Shown here: positions 8,119-17,453 of the stretch, piece after piece | Layout: each line of letters begins with the position of its first letter | Position numbering within the stretch: position 1 is the first letter of the stretch | Assembly (NCBI GenBank): GCA_963836015.1 | Contig: CAWIIF010000015.1 | Span: forward strand, 1,178,001 to 1,242,000 | Length of the DNA stretch: 64,000 nt | Direction: 5' to 3' | Origin: CAWCDJ01 sp963836015 | GTDB lineage: Bacteria > Acidobacteriota > Terriglobia > Bryobacterales > Bryobacteraceae | Position numbers and translations under genes: made by a program | Notes under the pieces: model-generated | What the model saw: the letters and a program-made list of their open reading frames with translations, nothing else | The model's database searches: none | Told to the model about the DNA's origin: nothing

Positions 8119-9707
8119 GCCACGGTCACGGAGCCGAGGCTGTCGGCGACAGGGCTTTCACCGGCCGCGGCAACGCTCCAGGCTTGCCCGGCGGCTTCGC
8201 GGGCGCCGTTGACGGGCGACTGGAATCCGACCAGGGCATTCATCACGCCGGCGGCCCAGGCGTAAATGTTATGGTCGCGAACGGCCTCGCGCAGACTGCG
8301 CATTCGCATCATGCGCTCCGATTGCGGCATGGCGAGAGCCTGCCGGATGGCGTCCGCCATCTGGTCGGGCGAGAACGGATTCACTTCCACGGCCGAGGTC
8401 AACTCACGCGCCGCGCCCGTGAAACTGCTGAGAATCAGCACGCCGTCTTCATCCGTGCGGCTCGAGACAAACTCCTTGGCCACCAGGTTCATGCCGTCGT
8501 GCAGGGAACTCACCAGGCAAAAATTCGCCAGCCGGTGCAGCGCCATGAGTTCCGTCTGGGGCAGGTGGCGGTTGCAGTAGTAAATGGGGGCCCAGCCCCT
8601 CATGCGCCACTTATCGTTGATGCTGTGAACCAGCCCCTCCACCTCGGCATTGAGGCGGCGATACGATTCGATGGCGGTACGGCTGGGGACGCCGACCTGA
8701 ATGAAGCAGAAGCGGCCGCAATACTGCGGGTTGGCTTCCAGAAAGCGATCCACGGCCAGCAGCCGGTGCGGGATGCCCTTGGTGTAGTCGATGCGATCGA
8801 TGCCGATTCCCAGAAACTCCGGCTTCCATCCCAGCTCGGCTATCCAGTCTGCCTGGTGGCGTTCGACGGCGGGGCTGCCGGCCTCGCGGTTGTGGCGTTC
8901 GAAATCGACGCTGATGGGAAAAGCCCGCACCTGGGTCACTTGTCCCTGCCGCTTGACCTGGAAGTGCTCGGTGTCGACCATGGCTTCGAGGCCGCGGTCG
9001 ATCGTATCGAGGAAGTTGGCGCCGTGGTAACGGAGATGGAAGCCGAGCAGGTCGTTGCCAAGCAGGCCGTCGAGCAACTCCTCCTTCCAGGGAAAGGCGC
9101 GGAAGGTCTCCCGGTTGGGCCACGGGATATGCCAGAATTGCGCCACGACGAGTTTTGGATTCTGCTGTTTCAGCATCCGAGGCAGGAGCCCGAAGTGATA
9201 GTCCTGAATGAAAACGAAGGCGGGGTCGCCGCCGGCCTCTTCGAGCACGGCGTCGGCGAAGATTTGATTGGCGAGCCGGTAGCTTTCCCAATCCTTGAGG
9301 CGGAACACGGGCTGATGGAAAGCCACATGGCAGAGCGGCCAGAGGCCTTCGTTGGCGAGTCCATAGTAATATTCGGACTCGATCTGCCTGTCGAGCCAGA
9401 CGCGCCGCAGGGTGTAGGAAGGATCGCCGGGCGGAACATCCACGTGGTCGCGGGCATCGACGGCGGCCCGGTCGGCATCGCCGCTGCCGTGAGCCACCCA
9501 GGTGCCGCCGGTGGCGCGCAGGATGGGGTCGAGCGCCACGGTCAGGCCACTGGCAGGCTGGATGCATTCGGCGCGACCATTGGTCATGCGATGGATGTAG
9601 GGTTCGCGATTGGAAACCGCGATGAAGCGCATGCCGCGAAGCCGGCTCCGCACCAGGTCGTGCAGGCCCTCCTTGGTCCAAATGTTCCTGCCTGTCGTCA
9701 AATCCAT
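8115..9707 (-). CDS. otsA: Alpha,alpha-trehalose-phosphate synthase (GT20)
   Basis: A 530-residue GT20 enzyme that joins UDP- or GDP-glucose to glucose-6-phosphate. Family landmarks are all visible: the N-terminal VSNREP, WPLCHV, FIQDYHFGLLP, HIPWPNRE, GIDRIDYTKGIPHRL and, near the C-terminus, LHDGMNLVAKEF. A strong ribosome-binding site (GGGGAGG) precedes the ATG. The C-terminus is about 50 residues longer than E. coli OtsA and Ala/Gly-rich, without recognisable function. It is the first gene of a three-gene unit with otsB and an exported protein, which suggests trehalose synthesis for osmotic or desiccation tolerance. Confidence 0.95.
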   Translation of the reverse strand: MDLTTGRNIWTKEGLHDLVRSRLRGMRFIAVSNREPYIHRMTNGRAECIQPASGLTVALDPILRATGGTWVAHGSGDADRAAVDARDHVDVPPGDPSYTLRRVWLDRQIESEYYYGLANEGLWPLCHVAFHQPVFRLKDWESYRLANQIFADAVLEEAGGDPAFVFIQDYHFGLLPRMLKQQNPKLVVAQFWHIPWPNRETFRAFPWKEELLDGLLGNDLLGFHLRYHGANFLDTIDRGLEAMVDTEHFQVKRQGQVTQVRAFPISVDFERHNREAGSPAVERHQADWIAELGWKPEFLGIGIDRIDYTKGIPHRLLAVDRFLEANPQYCGRFCFIQVGVPSRTAIESYRRLNAEVEGLVHSINDKWRMRGWAPIYYCNRHLPQTELMALHRLANFCLVSSLHDGMNLVAKEFVSSRTDEDGVLILSSFTGAARELTSAVEVNPFSPDQMADAIRQALAMPQSERMMRMRSLREAVRDHNIYAWAAGVMNALVGFQSPVNGAREAAGQAWSVAAAGESPVADSLGSVTVA

Positions 9708-10015
9708 GTCCTCCCCTTAAAGTCCGGCGGATAAGTGCAATTGATGCTCCAGTCACGCAATGGCTGGTAACCTGCCGCGTGGCAGAGAGTTACGTCAGGG
9801 TACCTATATTGTCCCGCCGGAGCAGCGCGAAGCATATCCCGGAAACAGGCGAGGGGCCAGGAAAAAAAGGGGTGTTCTTCAGGGCTATGCTACGTACGAA
9901 TCCTCACAGCTCGAAGCGAAAAGATGTTCCTACACTTCGGATTACGACCGGGTGTATACTCGACCGGACCCTCGTCCAACAGTTAATTTCTCCGCAGGAT
10001 TATGGGAGGATAACC
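9708..10015. promoter_or_regulatory. Divergent intergenic region upstream of otsA and a TonB receptor pseudogene
   Basis: This 308-base gap contains no gene I can support. On the plus strand it carries GGTGTATACT at 9951-9960, whose TATACT half is a good -10 element, followed by a GGGAGGA ribosome-binding site just before the receptor ATG. The same ten-base motif recurs before other genes of this window. Confidence 0.45.
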
Positions 10016-11185
10016 ATGCGAGCCTCGTACTGCTTGTTGGCGTCTCTCGTGGCCGCCGCGATTGCGACCGCCCAGGTAGGTGGTAGTGGAACGATTCAGG
10101 GCACGGTCACAGATCCTTCGGGATCCGTCGTGGCCGGTGCCGCGGTGATCGCTTCGAACGTGGAAACCGGAGTTGAAACCAGCCGCAAGACGACCGAGGC
10201 CGGGTTCTTCGTGCTTTCTCCACTCCAGCCAGGCGAGTATACGGTTACGGTCAAGGCGGATGGGTTCCAGACATATACCCAGCAACACGTCGTCGTGGTG
10301 GCCTTGGGAACCATCGGGTTGAGTCCCAAGCTGGTATTGGGAGCGGCCAGCCAATCGATCACGGTGGAATCCGCGCCACCTCTGCTGCATACCGATGACG
10401 CAACGCTCGGCTCGTCGATGGAGAACCGCATCTATGTGGCGCTTCCCCTGCAAATGAACGGAGTCCCCAGGACGTTGCCATCTCCGTAGTCGGGGGCCGA
10501 AATTCTTGTAGTGAGTGTCGACGGGGGTGCGGCAATGACAGCCGTCCGTGCCGTCGCCCGCGAACTGTAGCGCGCCTGGATGGCCGCCGGCCGCCGGGTT
10601 GGCCAGGCTCGGATTAAAAAAGGACATCAGGTTGTTCACTTCGTAGAACGGCCCGAAAAGATCCCAGCGGAGGCCCAGGTTCAACGTCAGGCGCTGGCTT
10701 ACTTTCCAATCGTCTTGGATATACGCGGCGTAAGTCTTATACCGCCCGCCGGTCTCGCCGATGGCATTCTGGCTTACACCGCTGCTGTTTACGGCGCCCA
10801 GCAGGTAACTGGCGTAAGCATTGCCTGTTGTGGATAGCAGCGTTCCCGAGGTATTGTAACCCTGCGTCTGGGCTCCTCGCCCACCTCGTATCTGGACCGG
10901 ACCGCGTTTGTTGCCCCCGCTGCATATACGGCGGGAAACCTGCCGAGGACCGGAGTCTATGGCCTGAATGCGCCGTTCAACTCGTCGATCGATATCAGCC
11001 TGCGCCGCGAGTTCGCGATCCGCGAAAAGATCAGGCTCGCGATCCAGTGCGACGCCTTCAATATCAACAACGCGGTGCGTTTCGGCGCGCCTGGGACCAA
11101 CCCGGACCAGGTCAGCTTCGGCACGCTGACTTCGCAGGCCAATCAGCCGCGCAGATTGCAGCTCAACGCACGCATTACATTCTGA
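10016..11185 (+). pseudogene. Oar-type TonB-dependent receptor, deleted and internally rearranged
   Basis: Three pieces of one receptor are present but not in one frame or one orientation. Bases 10016 to about 10473 encode an intact start: ribosome-binding site, signal peptide, the carboxypeptidase-regulatory domain (GTIQGTVTDPSGSVV) and the beginning of the plug up to LPLQMNGVPR. The next ~390 bases encode barrel sequence on the opposite strand. From about 10862 to the TGA at 11185 the plus strand again encodes a normal receptor C-terminus (DRTAFVAPAAY, LRREFAIREK, ending NARITF). An intact relative has about 1,150 residues; fewer than 400 remain here, so most of the plug and barrel is lost. 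It precedes the broken rhamnogalacturonan-lyase-like gene by 4 bases, so the pair looks like a former uptake-and-degradation unit. Confidence 0.85.
10484..10880 (-). other. Inverted internal segment of the TonB receptor pseudogene
   Basis: Read on the minus strand this segment gives an uninterrupted receptor fragment: TGNAYASYLLGAVNSSG, then TYAAYIQDDWKVSQRLTLNL, GLRWDLFGPFYEVNN and finally THYKNFGPRL. These phrases normally occur in the middle of Oar-type receptors (compare YAFYARDNWKASRKVTLNL in the intact gene at 53.6 kb). The flanking plus-strand pieces belong to the same receptor class, so the segment has been inverted in place. The exact breakpoints cannot be fixed; I see no clear inverted repeats at either edge. 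Confidence 0.85.
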
Positions 11186-11189
11186 TTCG

Positions 11190-13879
11190 ATGCGACGCAG
11201 AACCCTTCTCTCGACCACCGCGATCACCGGCTTGGGCCTGATCGCGCGCGAGGCAGCCGAGGCCCAGAGCGCGGCCGGCGATTCGGCCGGCCAGGTCTCG
11301 GTGGACTGGCTGGGCGGAATGCCTCCCCTGGCAAGCAGCGGCACCAGTTGGGGCGTTCCCTGGCCGCGCGGAGTCTATCGCAAGGACCAGGCGTTTGCAC
11401 TCACTGCCGGCGATGGTAAGGCGCTCCCCTTGCAGACCTGGCCGCTGGCCTACTGGCCGGACGGCTCGCTCAAATGGAGCGGCTTCGCGACGGTGGCCGG
11501 CGCGGGCATGGCCGGACCCTTGCGGCTCGCGCCCGGAAAACCGGCGGCCATGGCGGGCGGGTCCGCTGTGACGGTACGCGAGGCCGCCGCAGGTATCGAC
11601 GTTGACACGGGAAGGCTGCAGTGCCGCATTCCGCGCTCGGGCGCGTCCATCGTCGACTCGCTGGCTGTGGAAGGCCGGGTGGTAGCGCGCCAGGGGCGCC
11701 TGCGCTGCACGCTCGAGGACCGCACCGAGCCCGATACCGTCCGCCTGCAACACTTCGTGAGCGCGGTTCGGAAAACTACCGTCGAGCAGACCGGCCCGGT
11801 GCGCGCCGTGGTCCGCATCGAGGGAGTGCACAAAGCCGAACAGGGCGGCCGTGATTGGCTGCCGTTCATCGTGCGGCTCTACTTTTATGGCGGCGAGACC
11901 GCCGTGCGGATGATCCACACCATCGTCTTCGACGGCGACCAGGAGAAGGATTTCATTCGCGGCCTGGGCGTCACCTTCGCCGTGCCCATGCGCGAACAGG
12001 TGCACAACCGGCACGTCCGCTTCTCGGGTGAGGCCGAGGGGTTGTGGGCCGAGCCGGTCGAGCCCGCCATCGGCGCGCGCCGCCTGACCGTTCCGGGCGG
12101 CGGCGACGTCTATGCGGGCCAGCTCGCCGGCAAGCGCCTTCCCGACAAAGACCAGCTCAACGACCAAGGCCGGCGCCTGCTGGAGAACTGGGCCGTGTGG
12201 GACTCTTTCAAGCTGGCGCAGCTCACCGCAGACGGCTTCACCGTTCAGAAGCGCACCAACCCGCAAAGCTGCTGGATCTCCGCCGGAGCCGGCCGGCGCG
12301 CTTCGGGGCTGGTCTTTGCGGGCGATGTGAGCGGCGGCCTGGCGGTAGCGCTGCGGAATTTCTGGCAGTCGTACCCCGCCTCGCTCGAGGTGTCGACCAC
12401 CACGCGGGAAGCCGCCGAATTGAGTGAGTGGCTGTGGTCGCCCGATGCGCCGGCCATGGACCTGCGCCACTCACGGACCCGAAGGTAGCCGTCATACTGG
12501 CTACTCCGGAGACGCGAATAATACGCTACGCTGTCGCCGCGTTCTTATTCCCTGTGCGTGGTCCGTCAAACAGGCGCGCGCCAATGCCGAGCCGCCGCAA
12601 CTGGTGTGCACGCCGGACTGGCTGCATTCGATTCCGGCGTTCGGCGTCTGGAGCCTGCCCGACCGGACTACCGCGTTGAAACGCGCGGTCGAGGACCGCC
12701 TGGACGCCGCACTCGATCTCTACAAAAAGGAGATCGAGCAGCGCCATTGGTATGGCTTCTGGGACTACGGCGACGTGATGCACGCCTACGACGCCGACCG
12801 CCACACCTGGCGCTACGACATCGGCGGCTACGCCTGGGACAACACCGAGCTGGGCACCGACATGTGGTTGTGGTACAGCTTCCTGCGCACCGGCCGCGCC
12901 GACATCTTCCGCATGGCGGAGGCCATGACGCGACACACCAGCGAGGTCGACACCTACCATTCGGGGCGGTTTGCCGGACTGGGTTCGCGCCACAACGTCC
13001 GTCACTGGGGCTGCGGCGCCAAGGAAGCCGCGCATCAGCCAGACCGCATTCCGGCGCTTCTACTACTACCTGACCACCGATGAGCGCACCGGCGACATCA
13101 TGCGCGAAGTGGTGGATGTGGACTACAAAGTCACGGAGATCGATCCCATGCGACTGGCTTCGCCGCGGACCGGGCCGATTCCATATCCCGGCCGTATGCG
13201 GGGCGGACCCGACTGGCTGGCCTGCGCCGGCAACTGGATGACCGAGTGGGAGCGCACCGGCCAGACCAGGTACCGCGACAAGATACTCGCCGGCATGGAT
13301 TCCATCAGCCAAATGCCATACGGCTTCATGACCGGTCCGAACACTCTCTACGGCTACGATCCGAAGACGGGAAAGCTCTACCCGCTGGTCGACGACGGCT
13401 TCGGCACTTACAACCTCCAGGTGATCCAGGGCGGCGCCGAAGTGGTGTTCGAACTCAACCAGATCATCGACCACCCCGGGTGGCAAAAGGCCTTCCTGCA
13501 ATACTGCCGCCTCACCACCGCGCCCAAGGCCGTGGTGGCGAAGGATATGGCGACCGGGGCCGAAGGCGCCGACGGTGCCTATGCAGGCCCGGGCCGGCTG
13601 GCGGCATACGCCTACTGGAAGACCCGCAACAAAGCGTTCGTAGCGCGAGCGGTCAGCCAGTTGGGTGGAGGTGGTCCGGGTGGGCGGCGGCCCGCGGGGG
13701 CCTCCTATGCCACGCGGCACGTCGACGGACCGGACGTGCTCAATCCGATCGACGAGTCGCCGTTCGTTTCCACCAACAGCACCGCGCAGACGTCGCTCAC
13801 CGCCATCCAGGTGCTCGAGTTGTGCAGGGACCAGCTCCCCGCCGAGCTGCCCACGGCTTCAACTCCGCGCACCGGCTAG
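11190..13879 (+). pseudogene. Exo-rhamnogalacturonan-lyase-like protein (PcRGLX/YetA type), frameshifted
   Basis: The start (MRRRTLLSTT) looks like a Tat-type export signal. The protein reads well in one frame to about base 12470 (GVPWPRGVY, LAYWPDGSLKWSG), then meets a TAG at 12486. It resumes one frame over from about 12580 (PPQLVCTPDWLHSIPAFGVW, YDIGGYAWDNTELG, SRHNVRHWGCGAKEA) and shifts again near 13020-13030 to finish as RISQTAFRRFYYYLTTDER to the TAG at 13877. The phrase pairs match the PcRGLX/YetA exo-rhamnogalacturonan lyase family (RHNVRHWGC..KE.R.S, YYLT.DER). Besides the frame changes, about 20 residues appear to be missing around 12475-12540, where the DNA still hints at an eroded TPEG-like segment. 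Multiple lesions argue for true decay. Working versions cleave rhamnogalacturonan or related pectic chains. Confidence 0.78.
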
Positions 13880-13900
13880 TGTAGGCAGACCTCGCAAAAG

Positions 13901-13967
13901 GGCAAACCAGGTACAGGCTCCGAATTTCGCAACGGCAGCGAAATTCGAGCCAGTCCCTGTTTTGCGG
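13901..13967. terminator. Long hairpin between convergent genes, probable bidirectional terminator
   Basis: The core is a perfect 9-bp stem GAATTTCGC/GCGAAATTC around the loop AACGGCA (13922-13946), extended by GGCTC/GAGCC with one bulged C and loosely by CAGG/CCTG and GCAAA/TTTTGC further out. It lies exactly between the stops of two convergent genes, the usual place for a shared terminator. Confidence 0.55.
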
Positions 13968-13973
13968 CGCACG

Positions 13974-14294
13974 CTACTTTTTCAAGGTCCGGACGAAGGC
14001 GACCACGTCGTTCACCTGCTCGCCCGTAACGCTCGAGATGGCGCGCATTTTCCCCCTGCCTTTGGTGACGATGTCCGCGATCTGCTGATCGGTCATGCCC
14101 TGGACTTCGGGGGAGCCCAACGCCTTGATATCGACCTTCATCATCTTGGCGATGGCCGGGTTAGCCACTCCATCGGTGCCGTGGCAATTCTTGCAGACGC
14201 GGTCGTAGACCGCCTTGCCCGCGGTGGCGTTGCCCGCTGCCCACGCCATGACCAGCGAGGACGCAAACCATGCTGCCGCTACTTTCTTCTTCAT
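13974..14294 (-). CDS. Small exported class I cytochrome c
   Basis: A 106-residue protein with a signal peptide (MKKKVAAAWFASSLVMAWAAG) and one haem attachment site, CKNCH, followed by GTDGVA. The distal methionine ligand is probably in KMRAIS or the nearby MT motif, and the terminal helix reads VNDVVAFVRTLKK as in mono-haem cytochromes of the c5/c6 type. An in-frame GTG lies two codons further upstream, but the ATG is better spaced from AGGAG (8 bases). It is encoded 42 bases downstream of the decaheme cytochrome on the same strand, so it may pass electrons to or from it. Confidence 0.85.
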   Translation of the reverse strand: MKKKVAAAWFASSLVMAWAAGNATAGKAVYDRVCKNCHGTDGVANPAIAKMMKVDIKALGSPEVQGMTDQQIADIVTKGRGKMRAISSVTGEQVNDVVAFVRTLKK

Positions 14295-14336
14295 AGTCAC
14301 TGCTCCTTTCCTTCGGTATGGCGCAAAACGATGCTA

Positions 14337-16430
14337 CTACAAAGTCCGGGCATGCACCTGATCCACCGCGAACGCGGCTCCGGTTCCATGGCACACGTCG
14401 CAACTCTCGCCGAATTGCGGGCTGGTATTGACCTGAGTGTGGGCGATGGTCGATTGCAGCGTGTGGCACGCGGTGCAGGCGGCCGTCGTGGGCCCCATCG
14501 GCGAATAGAACGCTCGCGGGCTTACTACGGAGATGCGGCCGGCGGGAAGCGGAAGCGACTGCGAGTCGTTGACGTGGCACTTATCGCAGTTACGCAGATC
14601 GCCGGGGAACCGCACATCGCCGAAGTTATTGACGCTGCCGCCGAAGCCGTAGACGATATAGGGCGTCAATTGCCCACCCGTCGCGGACTGATCGCCCTGG
14701 TGAATACGGTGCGCGAGTATCGGGAGATCGATGCCCTGGGGCGGATTGGCGCTGGCCGGGCGCTGGGAGGAGTCGGTGGCGTTCGGGTTATGGCAGAGCA
14801 GGCAGTATTCCGTCTGGTTGCGCAGGCTGCCGTGCGCGGTCAGGCTGTAATGGCACGCGTTGCAATTGGAGGTCACTACCTCAATGGCATGCGGCGTAAC
14901 GGGGCTGCCATCCACGGAGAAGTTGATGACCTGGTTCTGGCCCGCGTCGGCCACGGTCATGGCGGTGGTGGTGCCGGGCAGTAGCGTGATGTTGCGGCGG
15001 CCTTCGATACCGATCGTGTAAGTGCCGGTCGAGCCGGAGGGTATCGCGTGCTGGAACGAGTAAGTGTAGGTGCCGTTCGAGCCTGTGGCCTTGAGGGCGC
15101 TTTCGGAAATGGCCGCCGCATAATCGGATGCCGGCCCCGCGAGGACCAGGTTCAAGGTAGTCATATCCGATGGATTGATCGGGGCGCCGCTTTTGTCGTG
15201 AATCGTGAAGGTGACCGTGGGGTTCTGGCCCGCCATATTGTTGGTGACGTTCGAAAGCGTGAAGACCACGCCGGGAAGCCCGGGCGCGAAGCTCGGAATG
15301 GTATGGGCCCCGATGATGGAGAGATCGAAGGGCAGCTCGCCTTGCGGGAAGTGGCAGGTGCTGCACAGGTTGTCGGTGAGCTGCGGCAGACTGGCGTGGT
15401 TCTCTCCGGTGGCGAAATTGACGTTGTCATGGCAGGATCCGCAGGCGGCGCGAGTAGGCCGCGTGAGCCACCAGCCGGCATTGACCGGCGGAACGGGGTC
15501 ATTACTCTGCGCGCCAGGAGGCCACGTCCCGCCCTGGGGAGGCGCGCCGTTTTCGTGGCACATCTGGCAATTGCGCGGATCGGCCGGAAACACGACGGTG
15601 GAGTAATCGTTCACCGAACCCTGAAAGCCGATGATCTGGTACGGATGGCCGGCCTGCACGCTGGGCAGTTGTTCGCCCATGTGAATCTTGTGAATCATGA
15701 CTTTGAAATCGATGCTGTTGCCCGTATCGGGGTCCACGGTGTCGACTCCGTTGCCGCCCGGGTTGTGGCAGGAGATGCAGAGAGCCACCTCGCGGCGGAC
15801 GCCCCCGTGCGCTTCCAGCGGGTCGTGGCACTTGTTGCAGGTGACCGTGTGGATGACGTCGTGGGTGTCGACGATAGGCGTACCAGCCGGCGTGAACGTA
15901 AGGACCGAGTTGGAAACGTTGGTGCCGAGGTCGAACTCCGTCAGGTCGCGGGACGCCCACATTCCGATGCGCGTGGTCTGGGTGCGATCGAACCCGGACG
16001 GCGCCTTGGTGTGGAACGTATAGGTGTACTTTCCATCACCGGTCTGCGCGACGGCGCCGCCTGAATCGGCGGCGGGCTGGTTGGCGGTTCCCGCGGCGCC
16101 GGTAGCCGGCCGCGCGATCATCGACAGGTAATCGGAGGTTCCCTTGGGGATGTAGGCCGCCACGAAGGAGGTCGCGACCGCGCCGGGCGTGGTTACGCCT
16201 GCGATGTCGAGCGGGAGGCCCTGCGGATCGGCGAGGGTGAACTGCGCCTGGATGGTCCCATCCGCGGCGATCGAGGCTGCCGTGATCGTGGCCACCAGGC
16301 CGGGACGGACGAAATTGATTACGGACGGGTCGGCATAGAATGCCCGGTCGTGTTTGGTGAATGCCGGCCGGTCGGACTTGCTTACCAGCGCGGCAGCCGA
16401 GAGAAGGAGGATCGCGATAATGCGGCGCAT
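14337..16430 (-). CDS. Decaheme c-type cytochrome, OmcA/MtrC family
   Basis: A 697-residue exported protein with exactly ten CxxCH haem sites: CNKCH, CISCH, CQMCH, CGSCH, CSTCH in the first half and CNACH, CLLCH, CDKCH, CTACH, CDVCH in the second. The order and spacing (pentahaem cluster, Ig/Greek-key beta domain of ~150 residues with TVTFTIHDKSG, second pentahaem cluster) match outer-surface OmcA/MtrC cytochromes. The ATG was chosen because it follows AGGAG by four bases and opens a signal peptide; no lipobox Cys is evident, unlike Shewanella MtrC. No MtrA-like haem protein or MtrB-like porin is visible in the window, so whether it reaches the cell surface is open. Confidence 0.93.
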   Translation of the reverse strand: MRRIIAILLLSAAALVSKSDRPAFTKHDRAFYADPSVINFVRPGLVATITAASIAADGTIQAQFTLADPQGLPLDIAGVTTPGAVATSFVAAYIPKGTSDYLSMIARPATGAAGTANQPAADSGGAVAQTGDGKYTYTFHTKAPSGFDRTQTTRIGMWASRDLTEFDLGTNVSNSVLTFTPAGTPIVDTHDVIHTVTCNKCHDPLEAHGGVRREVALCISCHNPGGNGVDTVDPDTGNSIDFKVMIHKIHMGEQLPSVQAGHPYQIIGFQGSVNDYSTVVFPADPRNCQMCHENGAPPQGGTWPPGAQSNDPVPPVNAGWWLTRPTRAACGSCHDNVNFATGENHASLPQLTDNLCSTCHFPQGELPFDLSIIGAHTIPSFAPGLPGVVFTLSNVTNNMAGQNPTVTFTIHDKSGAPINPSDMTTLNLVLAGPASDYAAAISESALKATGSNGTYTYSFQHAIPSGSTGTYTIGIEGRRNITLLPGTTTAMTVADAGQNQVINFSVDGSPVTPHAIEVVTSNCNACHYSLTAHGSLRNQTEYCLLCHNPNATDSSQRPASANPPQGIDLPILAHRIHQGDQSATGGQLTPYIVYGFGGSVNNFGDVRFPGDLRNCDKCHVNDSQSLPLPAGRISVVSPRAFYSPMGPTTAACTACHTLQSTIAHTQVNTSPQFGESCDVCHGTGAAFAVDQVHARTL

Positions 16431-16504
16431 ACAACTCCTGTGCGGATGATAACGTGGGCCTGCGGAAGAGGGGTATCGCGTTATGTGCGATTGCATCCGC
16501 CGCA

Positions 16505-16514
16505 GGTGTATACT
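16505..16514 (+). promoter_or_regulatory. GGTGTATACT promoter-like motif, possible leaderless start
   Basis: TATACT at 16509-16514 is a good -10 element and ends only 8 bases before the ATG of the next gene, so transcription would begin at or next to the start codon. I see no convincing -35 box. The same motif stands before two other genes in the window. Confidence 0.4.
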
Positions 16515-16522
16515 GAGGCCGC

Positions 16523-17362
16523 ATGGATACGTATACCTCTCGCCGCACGTTTCTCGGCTCAGCCGCCCTGCTGGCGGCGCCGCTATCTTCCTCCGCAGCG
16601 CCGGATAAGGCCGGCTCACTCAAACTCGGACTCTGCTCTTACTCGTTCACCGGCAAAATCAAGCTGCCGGAAGTGATTCAGGCCTGTAAGTCGATGGGGG
16701 TCCGGGCGCTCAATATCAAGCCGGAATTCCACTTGCCCTATGACAGCACTCCGGCGCAGATCGCCGAGGCGCGCAAGATGCTGGACGACGCGGGTATCGA
16801 GCTTGCCGGCACCGGCACCACCTACCTCACCAAGCCCGACGAAGCGGAGATCCACCAGCGATTCGAATTCAACAAAGCGCTGGGCTCGCCGCTGATCGTG
16901 ATCGGGCCGACGGTCGAGACGCTGCCGATCATCGAGAAGTATGTCAAAGAGTACAACATCAAGGTAGCAATCCATAACCACGGGCCGTCCGACAAGAACT
17001 TTCCGACCCCCGAATCGGCGCTGAAGGTGATTCATTCGATGGACCCGCGGGTGGGCCTGTGCATGGACATCGGCCACACCATGCGGGCGGGTGTGGATCC
17101 GGTAGCGGCGGCCAAGGACGCGGGGCCGCGGCTGCTCGACATGCACACCAAAGATGTCCGCAAAGGGAGCGATGGCAAGTGGTTGGCGGTGGACAACGGC
17201 GAGGGCGACATACCGATGGCCGCGCTCTTCCGCTACCTCGAGAAGACGCACTACGCCGGCCACTGCAACCTGGAATACGAAGTGCGGACCGACGACCGCA
17301 TCCTCGGGATCAACAAGTCGCTGGCCTACATGCGCGGGATTCTGGCCGGCCTGGCCGCGTAA
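16523..17362 (+). CDS. Tat-exported sugar phosphate isomerase/epimerase-like TIM barrel protein
   Basis: A 279-residue protein with a twin-arginine signal (SRRTFLGSAALLAAP, residues 6-20) and a xylose-isomerase-like (AP endonuclease 2 family) barrel. Expected metal and substrate residues appear in order: KPEFHLPY, HNHGPSD, CMDIGHTMRAG, MHTKDV and NLEYE near the end. Members of this family isomerise or epimerise sugars and cyclitols with a divalent metal. Exported versions are common in acidobacteria and planctomycetes; the substrate is unknown. A -10-like box sits so close to the ATG that the mRNA may be leaderless. Pyruvate carboxylase starts about 90 bases downstream on the same strand. Confidence 0.85.
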   Translation: MDTYTSRRTFLGSAALLAAPLSSSAAPDKAGSLKLGLCSYSFTGKIKLPEVIQACKSMGVRALNIKPEFHLPYDSTPAQIAEARKMLDDAGIELAGTGTTYLTKPDEAEIHQRFEFNKALGSPLIVIGPTVETLPIIEKYVKEYNIKVAIHNHGPSDKNFPTPESALKVIHSMDPRVGLCMDIGHTMRAGVDPVAAAKDAGPRLLDMHTKDVRKGSDGKWLAVDNGEGDIPMAALFRYLEKTHYAGHCNLEYEVRTDDRILGINKSLAYMRGILAGLAA

Positions 17363-17453
17363 GGTCCGCACGGAGCTGCGACCGTAACGAAGCGGGCCGC
17401 CTTTGCTACTCTAAGAAGAACGGCTGGACATCTTGCCCGTTCTCTTCCGTAAA

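Noticed and set aside
8004..9734. Long open frame antisense to otsA
   Set aside because: It is the mirror image of a complete, conserved enzyme in GC-rich DNA, its protein has no family features, and high GC makes such frames common.
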